Part shown: in pieces, positions 15,995 to 25,176 of the stretch
Layout of the letters: every line of letters starts with the position of its first letter
Numbering within the stretch: position 1 is the stretch's first letter
NCBI GenBank assembly: GCA_051879015.1
Contig: JBJELF010000001.1
Span: forward strand, 39,322 to 103,321
Direction of reading: 5' to 3'
Length of the DNA: 64,000 nt
Source: JBJELF01 sp051879015
GTDB lineage: Bacteria; Bacillota; Clostridia; Lachnospirales; Lachnospiraceae
Made by a program: the position numbers and the translations under genes
The notes under the pieces: model-generated
What the model was told of the DNA's origin: nothing
Databases searched by the model: none
What the model saw: the letters and a program-made list of their open reading frames with translations, nothing else

Positions 15995-17398
15995 ATGTAT
16001 CAGAAGCAGATTCATGAATATGTACAGTCTCATCGAGAAGAATTTTTACAGGATATAATGACTTTGGTGAGAATTAACAGCGAGAGAATGGAAGAAGAGC
16101 CAGATATGCCCTATGGTTCAGGTCCGGCAAAGGCGTTAAAGACTGCAAAAGAAATGATAGAGAAGTATGGATTTTCTTGCAGAAATTATGGAAATCGAGT
16201 GGTAACAGCAGATTTTAGTGATGCACCCAAGCAGTTGGATGTATTGGCTCATTTGGATGTTGTGCCAGCAGGTGATGGATGGAGTGTGACGGAACCATTT
16301 ACACCTGTGATTGTGGGAGGTCGTCTCTACGGCAGAGGTTCCGTGGACGATAAGGGACCGGCAATGTGTGCTCTATATGCGATGCGTGCAATTAAGGAGT
16401 TAAAACTTCCGATGAGCAAGAGTGTACGCCTTGTGTTGGGTTCTGATGAGGAATGTGGTTCTTCCGATTTGAAATATTATTATAGTCAGGAATCAGAGGC
16501 ACCTATGAGTTTCTCCCCAGATGCTGAATTTCCATTAATTAATATAGAAAAAGGTCCATTTCATCCAGTATTTGAAGCACACTGGGAAGTAAGCGATGCT
16601 CTTCCAAGAGTTACTTCTCTTCAAGCAGGAATTAAGCTCAATGTGGTGCCTGCAAAGGCAAAAGCTGTTGTAAAGGGCTTGTCATTGGAAACAGCAAAGA
16701 AGGTGGCAGCAAAAGTGTCTGAACAGACAAGAGCAAAGTATCAGCTGACACAGCAGGGAGATGAAATTTTAGTGTTGGCAGTGGGAGAAGGTGCTCATGC
16801 ATCTACACCAGATATGGGAAATAATGCAATCACCGCGTTATTGACGTATTTAGATGAGCTTCCGTTAGCAGACTGTGGTTCCACTAAATGTATTGAGGGG
16901 TTGGTCAATAGTTTTCCTCATGGTGACAATCACGGTGCCGCTTTGGGAATCAATTATGTGGATGAAGAATCTGGCGATTTAACATTAGCCTTCACCATGT
17001 TGACGATGGATGAAAACTCTATGAAAGGACAGTTTGATTCGCGTATTCCACTGGTTTGTACTAAGGAAAATACTGGTGTGGCAGTCAAGGAAGCTTTGGA
17101 AAAAAATGGAATTATTGCGTTGACAACAGAGATTGGAGAGGTTCATTATGTGCCTTCAGATTCTGAATTAGTGGTAAAATTGCTGCAAAGTTATGAAAAG
17201 ATAACGGGTAAGAAGGGATATACCATGGCCATTGGCGGTGGCACTTATGTCCATCATTTGAAGAATGGTGTTGCCTTTGGATGTATGCAGATGGATACGG
17301 ATTACCATATGCATGGTCCAGATGAATTTGCTGTTATTGATGAATTGCTCGATAGTATTGAAATTTTTGCAGATGCGATTCTTTCTATTTGTGGATAA
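15995..17398 (+). CDS. pepV: Dipeptidase PepV-like (M20 metallopeptidase)
   Basis: Cytoplasmic di-zinc peptidase of the M20/Sapep group, probably cleaving dipeptides. The 467-aa length fits PepV. Metal and catalytic residues are visible in VLAHLDVVPAGDGW (about 85), GRGSVDDKGPAMCALYA (about 112), VLGSDEECGSSD (about 148) and the C-terminal HHLKNGVAFG followed by YHMHGPDEF. The start follows a weak AAGGATAGG site. It has no close partner; the next gene begins 40 bp downstream. Confidence 0.9.
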   Translation: MYQKQIHEYVQSHREEFLQDIMTLVRINSERMEEEPDMPYGSGPAKALKTAKEMIEKYGFSCRNYGNRVVTADFSDAPKQLDVLAHLDVVPAGDGWSVTEPFTPVIVGGRLYGRGSVDDKGPAMCALYAMRAIKELKLPMSKSVRLVLGSDEECGSSDLKYYYSQESEAPMSFSPDAEFPLINIEKGPFHPVFEAHWEVSDALPRVTSLQAGIKLNVVPAKAKAVVKGLSLETAKKVAAKVSEQTRAKYQLTQQGDEILVLAVGEGAHASTPDMGNNAITALLTYLDELPLADCGSTKCIEGLVNSFPHGDNHGAALGINYVDEESGDLTLAFTMLTMDENSMKGQFDSRIPLVCTKENTGVAVKEALEKNGIIALTTEIGEVHYVPSDSELVVKLLQSYEKITGKKGYTMAIGGGTYVHHLKNGVAFGCMQMDTDYHMHGPDEFAVIDELLDSIEIFADAILSICG

Positions 17399-17438
17399 TT
17401 ATAACACAAAAAATAATTGTGTGAGGATGAGTGAGAGA

Positions 17439-17927
17439 ATGGAAATAACACATGTAACTCATACTTTTGGACCTGTCTATGGTTCTGATTCGAAAATTCT
17501 AATTTTAGGTTCCTTTCCATCGGTAAAATCTCGCCAACAGCAATTTTATTATGGACATCCTCAAAATCGTTTTTGGAAAGTGTTGGCTTCGCTGTATGAA
17601 GAGGAAGTACCTCATACGATTGAAGAGAAATGTACGTTTCTTTTGAATCATAAAATTGCTCTGTGGGATGTTGTTGCGTCATGCGATATCGCAGGCTCGT
17701 CAGACAGTTCCATCCAAAATGTAACTGCAAACGATATGAAAATCATTTTGCAGGCTGCGCCCATTGAGAGGATATGTTTAAATGGTGGTAAGGCGTACGA
17801 GCTTTTTAAAAAATATTGCTGGAAAGAAGGTATGCCATCTGTGTCTAAACTGCCGTCGACTAGCCCAGCTAATGCAGCATGGAGTTTACAGCGTTTGATG
17901 GAGGCATGGAAAGTGATTCAAGAATAA
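17439..17927 (+). CDS. Uracil-DNA glycosylase superfamily protein, deoxyinosine (hypoxanthine) type
   Basis: Likely removes deaminated bases from DNA. The 162-aa product shows the superfamily motif 1 as ILGSFPSVKSR with YYGHPQNRFWK downstream, KIALWDVVASC in the middle, and a motif 2-like LPSTSPANAAW near the C-terminus. This pattern fits family 6 (hypoxanthine-DNA glycosylase) better than classical Ung. Two starts are possible, ATG 17427 and ATG 17439; I use the second because the first lies directly on the GAGG site. Confidence 0.85.
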   Translation: MEITHVTHTFGPVYGSDSKILILGSFPSVKSRQQQFYYGHPQNRFWKVLASLYEEEVPHTIEEKCTFLLNHKIALWDVVASCDIAGSSDSSIQNVTANDMKIILQAAPIERICLNGGKAYELFKKYCWKEGMPSVSKLPSTSPANAAWSLQRLMEAWKVIQE

Positions 17928-17982
17928 ATGGGCAGCTGAGCGGACAGAATATTGATAGTTAAAAAACTAACAAAAAATTTGG

Positions 17983-18011
17983 TTGCAACTCGAGAAATTT
18001 TGTGATAAAAT
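17983..18011 (+). promoter_or_regulatory. Promoter of the glycine riboswitch and gcv operon
   Basis: TTGCAA (17983-17988), 17-bp spacer, TAAAAT (18006-18011), just ahead of the riboswitch. Confidence 0.7.
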
Positions 18012-18027
18012 ACAAGTAAAATAATCG

Positions 18028-18220
18028 GGTGATGAATTCGGGAGAGAATGTTTTAAGAGCGCGCCGAAGGGGAAAAAACTCTCAGGCAAAAGGACCGGAT
18101 TTGGACGAATCCCTGGAAAGGTGCATTAGGTACCACCGACGAGGCAGTCTTTTTCTTATTGTCCTTCTTTTTTGGTAAGGAAATGTAAGAAAAAGAGAAT
18201 CTTTCAGGTACGAAGACAGG
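18028..18220 (+). promoter_or_regulatory. Glycine riboswitch, tandem aptamers
   Basis: The first aptamer (about 18036-18105) contains CGGGAGAGA, GCGCCGAAGGGG and CTCTCAGGCAAAAGGACCG. The second (about 18106-18220) contains GAATCCCTGGAAAGG, CACCGACGAGGCA and CTTTCAGGTACGAAGACAGG. These are the conserved cores of the two glycine-binding domains. The terminator at 18219 follows, so glycine binding most likely allows read-through into gcvT, as in other Firmicutes. Confidence 0.95.
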
Positions 18221-18253
18221 GCATATAGCTTTATGGCTGTATGCCCTTTTTAT
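18219..18253 (+). terminator. Riboswitch-controlled terminator
   Basis: GGGCATATAGC pairs with GCTGTATGCCC (11 bp with one G-U) and is followed by TTTTTAT. Its 5' arm overlaps the end of the second aptamer (ACAGGG), as needed for switching. Confidence 0.88.
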
Positions 18254-18363
18254 GTGCAAAAATTTGCTGTTAGGCAGTGATTGCGAGAGCATAACGTGCG
18301 GAGCAATCGATTTGTATGTTTAGTGATGTCTGTGAAGCAGGCATATCAGTTTAAGGAGGAAAA

Positions 18364-19458
18364 ATGGATATGGAATTGAAAACACCCCTTTATAACACCC
18401 ATGTAAAGTATGGCGGAAAGATAGTCCCCTTTGCCGGATACCTTCTTCCGGTTCAGTATCCAACCGGAGTAATCAAAGAGCATATGGCTGTCCGAACGGA
18501 ATGTGGTCTGTTCGATGTATCTCATATGGGTGAGATTACCTGTATTGGATCGGATGCTCTGGCCAATTTAAATCATCTTTTAACAAATGATTTTACTGGT
18601 ATGTATGATGGTCAGGCTCGTTACAGTCCTATGTGCTATGAAAATGGTGGTGTTGTAGATGATTTGATTGTTTATAAGATTCGTGATGACCACTATTTTA
18701 TTGTTGTCAATGCTTCCAACAAAGACAAAGATTTTAAGTGGATGAAAGAGCATGAATTTGGAGATGCCGTATTTACTGATATCTCTGAGACAGTAGGTCA
18801 AATTGCTCTTCAGGGACCGAATGCAAAGAAGATTCTCATGAAGATCGCAAAGGAAGAGGACCTTCCGAAAAAATATTATAGCTGCAATCCTGCTGCCGAA
18901 GCTGCAAAAATCCCCTGTGTTCTTTCTAAGACTGGTTATACTGGCGAAGATGGATACGAAATTTATATGGCTGCTGATCAGGCTGCTGCTATGTGGGAAG
19001 CACTGATGGAAGCAGGAAAGGAAGAGGGCTTGATTCCTTGTGGTTTAGGCGCAAGAGATACTCTTCGTCTGGAAGCGGCAATGCCTCTTTATGGACATGA
19101 GATGGACGAGACTATCACTCCAATTGAAACAGGTTTGAACTTCGCCGTTAAAATGAAAAAGGAAGAGTTTATCGGGAAGAAAGCACTGAAGGATAAGGGA
19201 GCTCCGGATAGGGTACGTGTAGGTCTTAAAGTTACTGGACGAGGAATTATTCGCGAACATTGCGCGGTTTATTTTGGTAGCACCCAGATTGGTGTGACTA
19301 CTTCTGGAACTCATGCCCCTTACCTTGGCTATCCGATTGCGATGGCGCTGATTGACGCTGCCCATGCGAAAGTTGGAACTGCATTGGAGGCTGATGTTCG
19401 CGGAAGACGAGTTGCAGCAGAAGTTGTGGCACTTCCATTTTATAAAAGAGCAAAGTGA
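18364..19458 (+). CDS. gcvT: Glycine cleavage system T protein (aminomethyltransferase)
   Basis: Transfers the methylene group from aminomethyl-lipoyl-GcvH to THF, releasing ammonia. The 364-aa product shows GLFDVSHMGEI, DDLIVYKIRDDHYFIVVNAS and the ARDTLRLEAAMPLYGHEMD segment near residue 235, typical of GcvT. AAGGAGG is 4 nt from ATG 18364 and 10 nt from ATG 18370; either may be used. It is the first gene of gcvT-gcvH-gcvPA-gcvPB-lplA-lpdA under the glycine riboswitch. Codons in this operon use more C- and G-ending forms (CTT, TTC, CCG) than the purine genes nearby. Confidence 0.97.
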   Translation: MDMELKTPLYNTHVKYGGKIVPFAGYLLPVQYPTGVIKEHMAVRTECGLFDVSHMGEITCIGSDALANLNHLLTNDFTGMYDGQARYSPMCYENGGVVDDLIVYKIRDDHYFIVVNASNKDKDFKWMKEHEFGDAVFTDISETVGQIALQGPNAKKILMKIAKEEDLPKKYYSCNPAAEAAKIPCVLSKTGYTGEDGYEIYMAADQAAAMWEALMEAGKEEGLIPCGLGARDTLRLEAAMPLYGHEMDETITPIETGLNFAVKMKKEEFIGKKALKDKGAPDRVRVGLKVTGRGIIREHCAVYFGSTQIGVTTSGTHAPYLGYPIAMALIDAAHAKVGTALEADVRGRRVAAEVVALPFYKRAK

Positions 19459-19483
19459 AAAATAAAGAAAGGAGATTTTTATT

Positions 19484-19858
19484 ATGAATTTTCCAAAGGA
19501 ATTAAAGTACAGCAAATCTCATGAGTGGGTAAAGTATGAAGAGGACGGAACTGTTTTGATTGGTATTACAGATTACGCACAGAGCGAGCTTGGTGACTTG
19601 GTGTTTGTTAACCTCCCAGAAGAGGGCGATGAGGTAACAGCAGGAGAGGCATTCGGTGATGTGGAGTCTGTAAAGGCAGTTTCTGATGTTTATTCTCCAG
19701 TATCAGGAACGGTATGTGAAATCAATGAAGAATTGTTAGATTCTCCTCAGAGTATCAATGAAGATCCTTATGGTGCTTGGTTTATCCGTGTTTCTGACAT
19801 CACTGACACAGAAGAATTACTTGACGTTGATGCATATGAGGATTTCACAAAAGAATAA
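19484..19858 (+). CDS. gcvH: Glycine cleavage system H protein
   Basis: Lipoyl carrier that shuttles the aminomethyl group between P, T and L proteins. The 124-aa product has the lipoylation site in ESVKAVSDVYSPVSG (K64) and the N-terminal LKYSKSHEWVKYEEDG segment common to GcvH. AAAGGAGA precedes the ATG. The lipoate ligase in the same operon is the obvious enzyme to modify it. Confidence 0.97.
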   Translation: MNFPKELKYSKSHEWVKYEEDGTVLIGITDYAQSELGDLVFVNLPEEGDEVTAGEAFGDVESVKAVSDVYSPVSGTVCEINEELLDSPQSINEDPYGAWFIRVSDITDTEELLDVDAYEDFTKE

Positions 19859-19882
19859 CACAAGTAAACAGGGGGTGTAAAC

Positions 19883-21202
19883 ATGGGAAGTTTTATATCC
19901 AACACTGGCAAGCAGCAGGGGGAAATGCTGAAAGAGGCCGGTTATGAAAGTTTTGATGCAATGTTTTCTGTAGTGCCGGAAGAGGTTTACTTAAAAGATG
20001 GCGTTTCGATTCCATCTGGACTTTCTGAGATGGAAGCAGGTGCAAAAATGGAAGAAATGGCTGAAAAAAATACGGTTTTTCGTCATATTTTCCGTGGTGC
20101 AGGTTCTTATCATCACTATATTCCAGCAATTGTAAAAAGTGTAACCGCAAAAGAAGATTTTTTGACTGCCTATACGCCGTATCAGGCAGAAATCAGTCAG
20201 GGGAATCTTCAATCTATATTTGAATTCCAGACCATGATCTGTGAGCTGACAGGACTGGATGTTGCTAATGCTTCCGTTTATGATGGAGCAACTGCTGCTG
20301 CTGAAAGTATTTTTATGTGTAGGGAGAGAAAACGCACCAAAGCTTTGGTGTCGGCCACCACGCCGCCGCAGGTTCTTGAGACAATGAAGACCTACTGCTA
20401 TGGAAGAAATGCTGAACTTGTTATTGTACCGGAAAAGGATGGCGTGACCGATAAAGAGGCTCTTGCCTCCATGTTAGACGGAACAGTAGCTTGCTTTTAT
20501 TTACAGCAGCCCAATTTTTATGGAATCCTTGAAGATGCAGAGAGCCTCGGTGCAATGGTTCACGAAAAAGGCGGAAAATTTGTTATGGGCTGTAATCCCA
20601 TTGCCTTGGCCATAATAAAGACACCGTCTGAGTGCGGTGCTGATGTGGCTGTCGGTGAAGGTCAGCCTCTTGGTATGCCTATGGGTTTCGGTGGACCTTA
20701 TCTTGGATTTATGTCCGCTACAAAGGATATGATGCGTAAGCTTCCAGGACGAATTGTCGGAGAAACTGTGGACAGCGACGGAAAGCGCGGATTTGTTCTG
20801 ACCCTTCAGGCCAGAGAGCAGCATATTCGCCGAGAAAAAGCAAGCAGCAACATCTGCTCTAATCAGGCACTGTGCGCTCTGACAGCTTCCGTGTATCTTT
20901 CTGCAATGGGCACAGACGGTCTCTGTCAGGCAGCAATTCTTTCTTCTTCCAAGGCTCATTATCTTCAGAAAAAGTTGGAGGCGGTTGGTTTTATACCTGT
21001 TTATGACAAACCTTTCTTCCATGAATTTGTCACAGAATGTCCGCTGGATGTCAGTGAGTTGATGGATAAGCTGGCAGAGAAAGGATTTCTTGGCGGACTG
21101 CCTTTGCCTGGTAACAGAATTTTATGGTGTACAACAGAAATGAATACCAAAACGGAGATAGACACTTTGGTGAAACTGGTGAAGGAGGTGGCTTCCGTAT
21201 GA
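19883..21202 (+). CDS. gcvPA: Glycine dehydrogenase (decarboxylating) subunit 1
   Basis: N-terminal half of the P protein, encoded separately as in many Gram-positives. The 439-aa product contains FRGAGSYHHYIPAIVK, YTPYQAEISQGNLQSIFEFQ and the GMPMGFGGPYLGF loop. It lacks the PLP lysine, which is carried by subunit 2. It overlaps gcvPB by four bases (ATGA), indicating coupled translation of the two subunits in equal amounts. Confidence 0.97.
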   Translation: MGSFISNTGKQQGEMLKEAGYESFDAMFSVVPEEVYLKDGVSIPSGLSEMEAGAKMEEMAEKNTVFRHIFRGAGSYHHYIPAIVKSVTAKEDFLTAYTPYQAEISQGNLQSIFEFQTMICELTGLDVANASVYDGATAAAESIFMCRERKRTKALVSATTPPQVLETMKTYCYGRNAELVIVPEKDGVTDKEALASMLDGTVACFYLQQPNFYGILEDAESLGAMVHEKGGKFVMGCNPIALAIIKTPSECGADVAVGEGQPLGMPMGFGGPYLGFMSATKDMMRKLPGRIVGETVDSDGKRGFVLTLQAREQHIRREKASSNICSNQALCALTASVYLSAMGTDGLCQAAILSSSKAHYLQKKLEAVGFIPVYDKPFFHEFVTECPLDVSELMDKLAEKGFLGGLPLPGNRILWCTTEMNTKTEIDTLVKLVKEVASV

Positions 21203-22629
21203 AACTGATTTTTGAACGCAGTATTCCAGGACGCAGATGCACAATCCTTCCGGAATGTGATGTGCCGATTATAGATATGGGCGAAATGAAGAGGACGAAA
21301 GCTCTTCATCTTCCGGAAGTATCGGAAAATGATATTAGCCGCCATTATACAGAGCTTGCCAAGGAGACTCATGGCGTAAATGATGGTCAGTATCCTCTTG
21401 GTTCCTGTACCATGAAATACAACCCGAAAATCAATGAAATTACAGCTGCTCTTCCAGGATTTACAAATATACATCCCCTTCAACCGGAAGGTACGGTGCA
21501 GGGCTGCCTGGAAGCAATCCACACTGCTGAAAAACTTTTTGGCGAAATCACTGGTATGGATGCTATGACCTTTGAACCGGCAGCGGGCGCTCACGGTGAA
21601 TTTACAGGACTTCTTTTGATTAAGGCATATCATGACCATAGAGGTGACTTTAAGAGAACAAAGATTATCGTTCCAGATTCTGCTCATGGAACAAATCCGG
21701 CCAGTGCTGTAATGGCAGGTTTTACCGTTGTCAATATTCCTTCCACAGTCGATGGCTTAGTAGATTTGGATGCCTTGAGAGCTGCTGTCGGAGAGGATAC
21801 TGCAGGATTAATGCTTACAAATCCGAATACGGTTGGATTATTTGATAAAAATATTTTGGAAATTACAAAGATTATCCATGAAGCAGGCGGCTTAAACTAT
21901 TATGATGGTGCCAACTTAAACGCCATCATGGGAATTGCCCGTCCTGGTGACATGGGATTTGATGTAGTACATTTGAATCTTCATAAGACATTTTCCACGC
22001 CTCATGGTGGAGGAGGTCCGGGAAGCGGTCCAGTTGGCTGTAAGGAATTTTTAAAGAAATATCTTCCGGGCAGCAGTGTTATCGAAGATGAAACAGGCTT
22101 CCACTTCCAGGCGCATGAAGAGTCTATCGGCAGTATGAAGGCATTTTATGGAAACTTTCTAGTGATGATCAAGGCCTTGACCTATGTTTTAATGCTTGGC
22201 CGCGAGGGTATCCGCTCGGCCAGTCAGAATGCGGTTCTAAACGCTAATTATATTAGAACAAAGTTGGCAGACACCTATGATATGGCATATGACGAAACTT
22301 GTATGCATGAGTTCGTTATGAGCTTGGAGCAGGAGAAGCATGACATTGAGATAAATGCCATGGATATCGCAAAATCTCTTCTGGATTACGGTATCCATCC
22401 ACCAACCATGTATTTCCCGTTGATTGTTCATGAGGCATTGATGGTCGAGCCGACAGAAACGGAGTCCAAGGAAACTTTGGATGAATTGATTCATGCATTT
22501 CTGGAAATTCATGAGACAGCAAAGAGCAATCCGGAATATGTTCATACAGCACCTCACACGACGACTGTAAAACGTCTTGATGAAGTACAGGCTGCAAGAA
22601 AGCCGAGGCTGCGCTATGTCTTTGAATAA
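21199..22629 (+). CDS. gcvPB: Glycine dehydrogenase (decarboxylating) subunit 2
   Basis: PLP-bearing half of the P protein, decarboxylating glycine and loading GcvH. The 476-aa product has PLGSCTMKYNPKINE near residue 70, EPAAGAHGEFTGLL, and the PLP lysine in NLHKTFSTPHGGGGPGSG (K263). Start choice: ATG 21199, within the gcvPA stop and about 8 nt after AAGGAGGTGG; a longer upstream frame overlaps gcvPA and is not plausible. Its end overlaps the lipoate ligase gene by 14 bases. Confidence 0.97.
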   Translation: MKLIFERSIPGRRCTILPECDVPIIDMGEMKRTKALHLPEVSENDISRHYTELAKETHGVNDGQYPLGSCTMKYNPKINEITAALPGFTNIHPLQPEGTVQGCLEAIHTAEKLFGEITGMDAMTFEPAAGAHGEFTGLLLIKAYHDHRGDFKRTKIIVPDSAHGTNPASAVMAGFTVVNIPSTVDGLVDLDALRAAVGEDTAGLMLTNPNTVGLFDKNILEITKIIHEAGGLNYYDGANLNAIMGIARPGDMGFDVVHLNLHKTFSTPHGGGGPGSGPVGCKEFLKKYLPGSSVIEDETGFHFQAHEESIGSMKAFYGNFLVMIKALTYVLMLGREGIRSASQNAVLNANYIRTKLADTYDMAYDETCMHEFVMSLEQEKHDIEINAMDIAKSLLDYGIHPPTMYFPLIVHEALMVEPTETESKETLDELIHAFLEIHETAKSNPEYVHTAPHTTTVKRLDEVQAARKPRLRYVFE

Positions 22630-23611
22630 GCTCTCTTATTTAATCAGTGAATCGGTAAATCCTTACCATAACATTGCACTGGAAGAATATCTTTTAAAAC
22701 ATACAGAACCGGGAGAATGCATTCTTTATTTGTGGCAAAACCGCAAAACGGTAGTAATCGGTTACAATCAGAATCCTTGGAAGGAATGTAAAACCGAGGT
22801 TTTGGAGGCGGACGGCGGTTATTTAGCCCGCCGTCTGTCCGGAGGCGGAGCGGTATTCCATGACATGGGAAACTTAAATTTCACATTTTTAGTTCGGGAG
22901 ACCGATTATAATACAGAGAAACAGGCAGAAGTTATTTTGAGGGCAGTACAGTCCTTCGGGATTCCGGCTATAAAAAATGGCCGAAATGATTTGACAGCAG
23001 AAGGACGGAAATTTTCTGGAAATGCCTATTATAAGAGCGGAGATTTCTGTTATCATCACGGCACAATTCTTATCAGAGCGGATAAAAGCGAGATGGGGAG
23101 ATATCTCAATGTTTCGCAGGAAAAATTGAAATCAAAAGGTGTTGATTCTGTAAAGAGTCGGGTTGTCAATCTCTCAGAGTATGTGCCGGATATGACGATT
23201 TCCCAGATGAGAGAGGCGCTGCTTCATGCTTTTGAAAGCGTTTATGGAATTTGTCCGCAGCCTCTTTCTTTAGACAGAATCTCGGAAGAGGAAATTGAGG
23301 CCGGCATGATTCGCTTCGCTTCCTGGGACTGGAAATATGGGAGAAAAATTTCTTTTCAGTACGAGGTTTCAAAGAAATTTTGCTGGGGTGAAGTGCTGAT
23401 ACAGCTTGATGTTTCAGAAGGTGTGGTACAGCAGGCTGTTGTGTGGTCTGACGGTCTTGATATTGAATTTCCAAAGGCAGCAGGACGTGCGCTGATTGGT
23501 ACTAAATATCTCTCTGCTGATTGGGATTTACTTCCCGAAAAAGTCGAAGGCGGCGCAGAGGCGGCTAAGATGATGGAAGATATTATCCAGTGTCTGAAGG
23601 AGGACAGATAA
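22616..23611 (+). CDS. lplA: Lipoate-protein ligase
   Basis: Activates free lipoate with ATP and attaches it to lipoyl domains, presumably GcvH. The 331-aa product shows the LplA-fold motifs ARRLSGGGAVFHDMGNLNF (about 73-91), NDLTAEGRKFSGNAYYK (about 122) and the HHGTILIRAD segment. The C-terminal accessory domain is present, so this resembles complete bacterial LplA. It starts inside gcvPB and ends on the first base of lpdA. Its place in the operon suggests a dedicated GcvH lipoylation enzyme relying on scavenged lipoate; no lipA or lipB is in the window. Confidence 0.93.
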   Translation: MSLNKLSYLISESVNPYHNIALEEYLLKHTEPGECILYLWQNRKTVVIGYNQNPWKECKTEVLEADGGYLARRLSGGGAVFHDMGNLNFTFLVRETDYNTEKQAEVILRAVQSFGIPAIKNGRNDLTAEGRKFSGNAYYKSGDFCYHHGTILIRADKSEMGRYLNVSQEKLKSKGVDSVKSRVVNLSEYVPDMTISQMREALLHAFESVYGICPQPLSLDRISEEEIEAGMIRFASWDWKYGRKISFQYEVSKKFCWGEVLIQLDVSEGVVQQAVVWSDGLDIEFPKAAGRALIGTKYLSADWDLLPEKVEGGAEAAKMMEDIIQCLKEDR

Positions 23612-25089
23612 TGGAACAAATTTTTGATTTACTTGTCATTGGAGGCGGTCCTGGCGGTTATCCGTCGGCTTTAAAGGCAGCAGGACTTGGAAAAAACGTG
23701 GCTCTTGTGGAGAAAAGAGAGCTTGGCGGAACTTGTTTGAATCGCGGCTGCATTCCGACAAAAACATTGCTTCACAGCACTGAAACTTTTCGACAGATTG
23801 GAGAAGCCGAAAAGTTGGGAATCCGCTGTGAAATACCACAGTTTGACTCGGAGGCATTTTGGCAGTATAAGGATGCCGTTCTGCAAAATCTGAGGGGCGG
23901 AATCGGCCAGGTATTAAAAAAGCAGAAAGTAACTGTTTTAAACGGTGTTGGGACGATTGAATCCATTTCTTTCAATGTCCAGAAGGAACCGAAAGAACCT
24001 ACGGATGAGACAGGGATTACTGTAAAAGTGGAAACATCTGATGGAGAAGTATCCTTTGTTTCAGCCCGCCGTGTTTTAATTGCTTCCGGTTCAAAGCCTG
24101 CGAGACTTCCAATTCCCGGAATTGATATCGAAGGTGTTATGAACAGCGATACGGTTCTTGATGAAAATAGGCTAGGCAATGACAAGAAAAGTTACTATAA
24201 AAGCATGATTATCATTGGCGGTGGTGTCATCGGAATGGAAATGGCAACGGTTTACAGTAATCTCGGCAGTCAGGTGACGGTTATTGAGGCCATGGATCGA
24301 ATCCTTCCCGGAATGGATAAAGAAATTTCCCAGAATCTCAAGATGATTTTGAAGAAACGAGGGGTCGAGGTTATCACTTCCGCTATGGTAAAGGAAATTT
24401 CAAAAGATGGAAATACTTTTATTTGTACATATGTAACAAAAAATAAAAAAGGGAAAGAAGAGCCTGGAAGTACAACAGCAGAGGGAATCTTAGTCTCTAT
24501 TGGAAGACAGCCGGAGATGGAAGGATTGTTCTCGGAACAAGTGAAAAATATGTTTGGCTCCACTCTTTTTACAGAACGTGGATATCTGAAAGTTAACGAA
24601 AATTATCAGACGATGTTTCCAGGAATTTATGCGGTCGGTGATGTGATTGGAGGCATCCAGTTAGCTCATATGGCAACGGCAGAGGGATGTCGGGCAGTGG
24701 AGCATATGTTCTCCCTTCCTGCTTCTCAGAATCTTTCCGTGATTCCTGCCTGCGTCTACACGGACCCGGAGATTGCCTGCGTAGGACTTACGGTCGATGA
24801 GGCAAAGGCTCTTGGCATAGAGGTGGAAACTGGAAAATATATCATGTCTCTCAATGGAAAATCACTCCTGACTCTTCAGGAACGAGGCTTTATTAAGTTG
24901 GTAGCAGAGAGGGAGACTGGACGACTTCTGGGAGCGCAGCTGATGTGTGCTCGGGCAACTGACATAATCGGAGAATTAGGACTAGCGGTAGGAAAAGGAA
25001 TGAGCGTGAAGGAGCTGACTTCTGCGGTGATGGCTCATCCAACCTTTGCAGAGGGAATCTACGAAGCAGCGGAGTCCATGTGTAAATAA
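23611..25089 (+). CDS. lpdA: Dihydrolipoyl dehydrogenase (L protein)
   Basis: FAD flavoenzyme reoxidising dihydrolipoyl-GcvH with NAD+. The 492-aa product has an N-terminal FAD motif VIGGGPGGYPSALKA, the redox disulfide GGTCLNRGCIPTK (C42, C47), an NAD-binding IIGGGVIGMEMA at about 206, YAVGDVIGGIQLAHMA near 345, and the dimer-interface HPTFAEGIYEA at the C-terminus. ATG 23611 overlaps the lplA stop by one base after GGAGG. It closes the gcv operon. Confidence 0.97.
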   Translation: MEQIFDLLVIGGGPGGYPSALKAAGLGKNVALVEKRELGGTCLNRGCIPTKTLLHSTETFRQIGEAEKLGIRCEIPQFDSEAFWQYKDAVLQNLRGGIGQVLKKQKVTVLNGVGTIESISFNVQKEPKEPTDETGITVKVETSDGEVSFVSARRVLIASGSKPARLPIPGIDIEGVMNSDTVLDENRLGNDKKSYYKSMIIIGGGVIGMEMATVYSNLGSQVTVIEAMDRILPGMDKEISQNLKMILKKRGVEVITSAMVKEISKDGNTFICTYVTKNKKGKEEPGSTTAEGILVSIGRQPEMEGLFSEQVKNMFGSTLFTERGYLKVNENYQTMFPGIYAVGDVIGGIQLAHMATAEGCRAVEHMFSLPASQNLSVIPACVYTDPEIACVGLTVDEAKALGIEVETGKYIMSLNGKSLLTLQERGFIKLVAERETGRLLGAQLMCARATDIIGELGLAVGKGMSVKELTSAVMAHPTFAEGIYEAAESMCK

Positions 25090-25119
25090 AAATGATATTT
25101 CGGTTTCTGTTTTGCCAGT

Positions 25120-25148
25120 AACAAAATCTTTCATGACTGCATATACTA
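25120..25148 (+). promoter_or_regulatory. Candidate mother-cell sporulation promoter of sigK
   Basis: AACA (25120-25123) is followed after 16 nt by CATATACTA (25140-25148). This resembles the -10 of sigma-E/sigma-K promoters (CATA..A.T) with the short AC -35 element of sigma-K. It is a motif match only. Confidence 0.4.
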
Positions 25149-25176
25149 TAAGAAACGGCCGTGGAGGGGTATTCTC

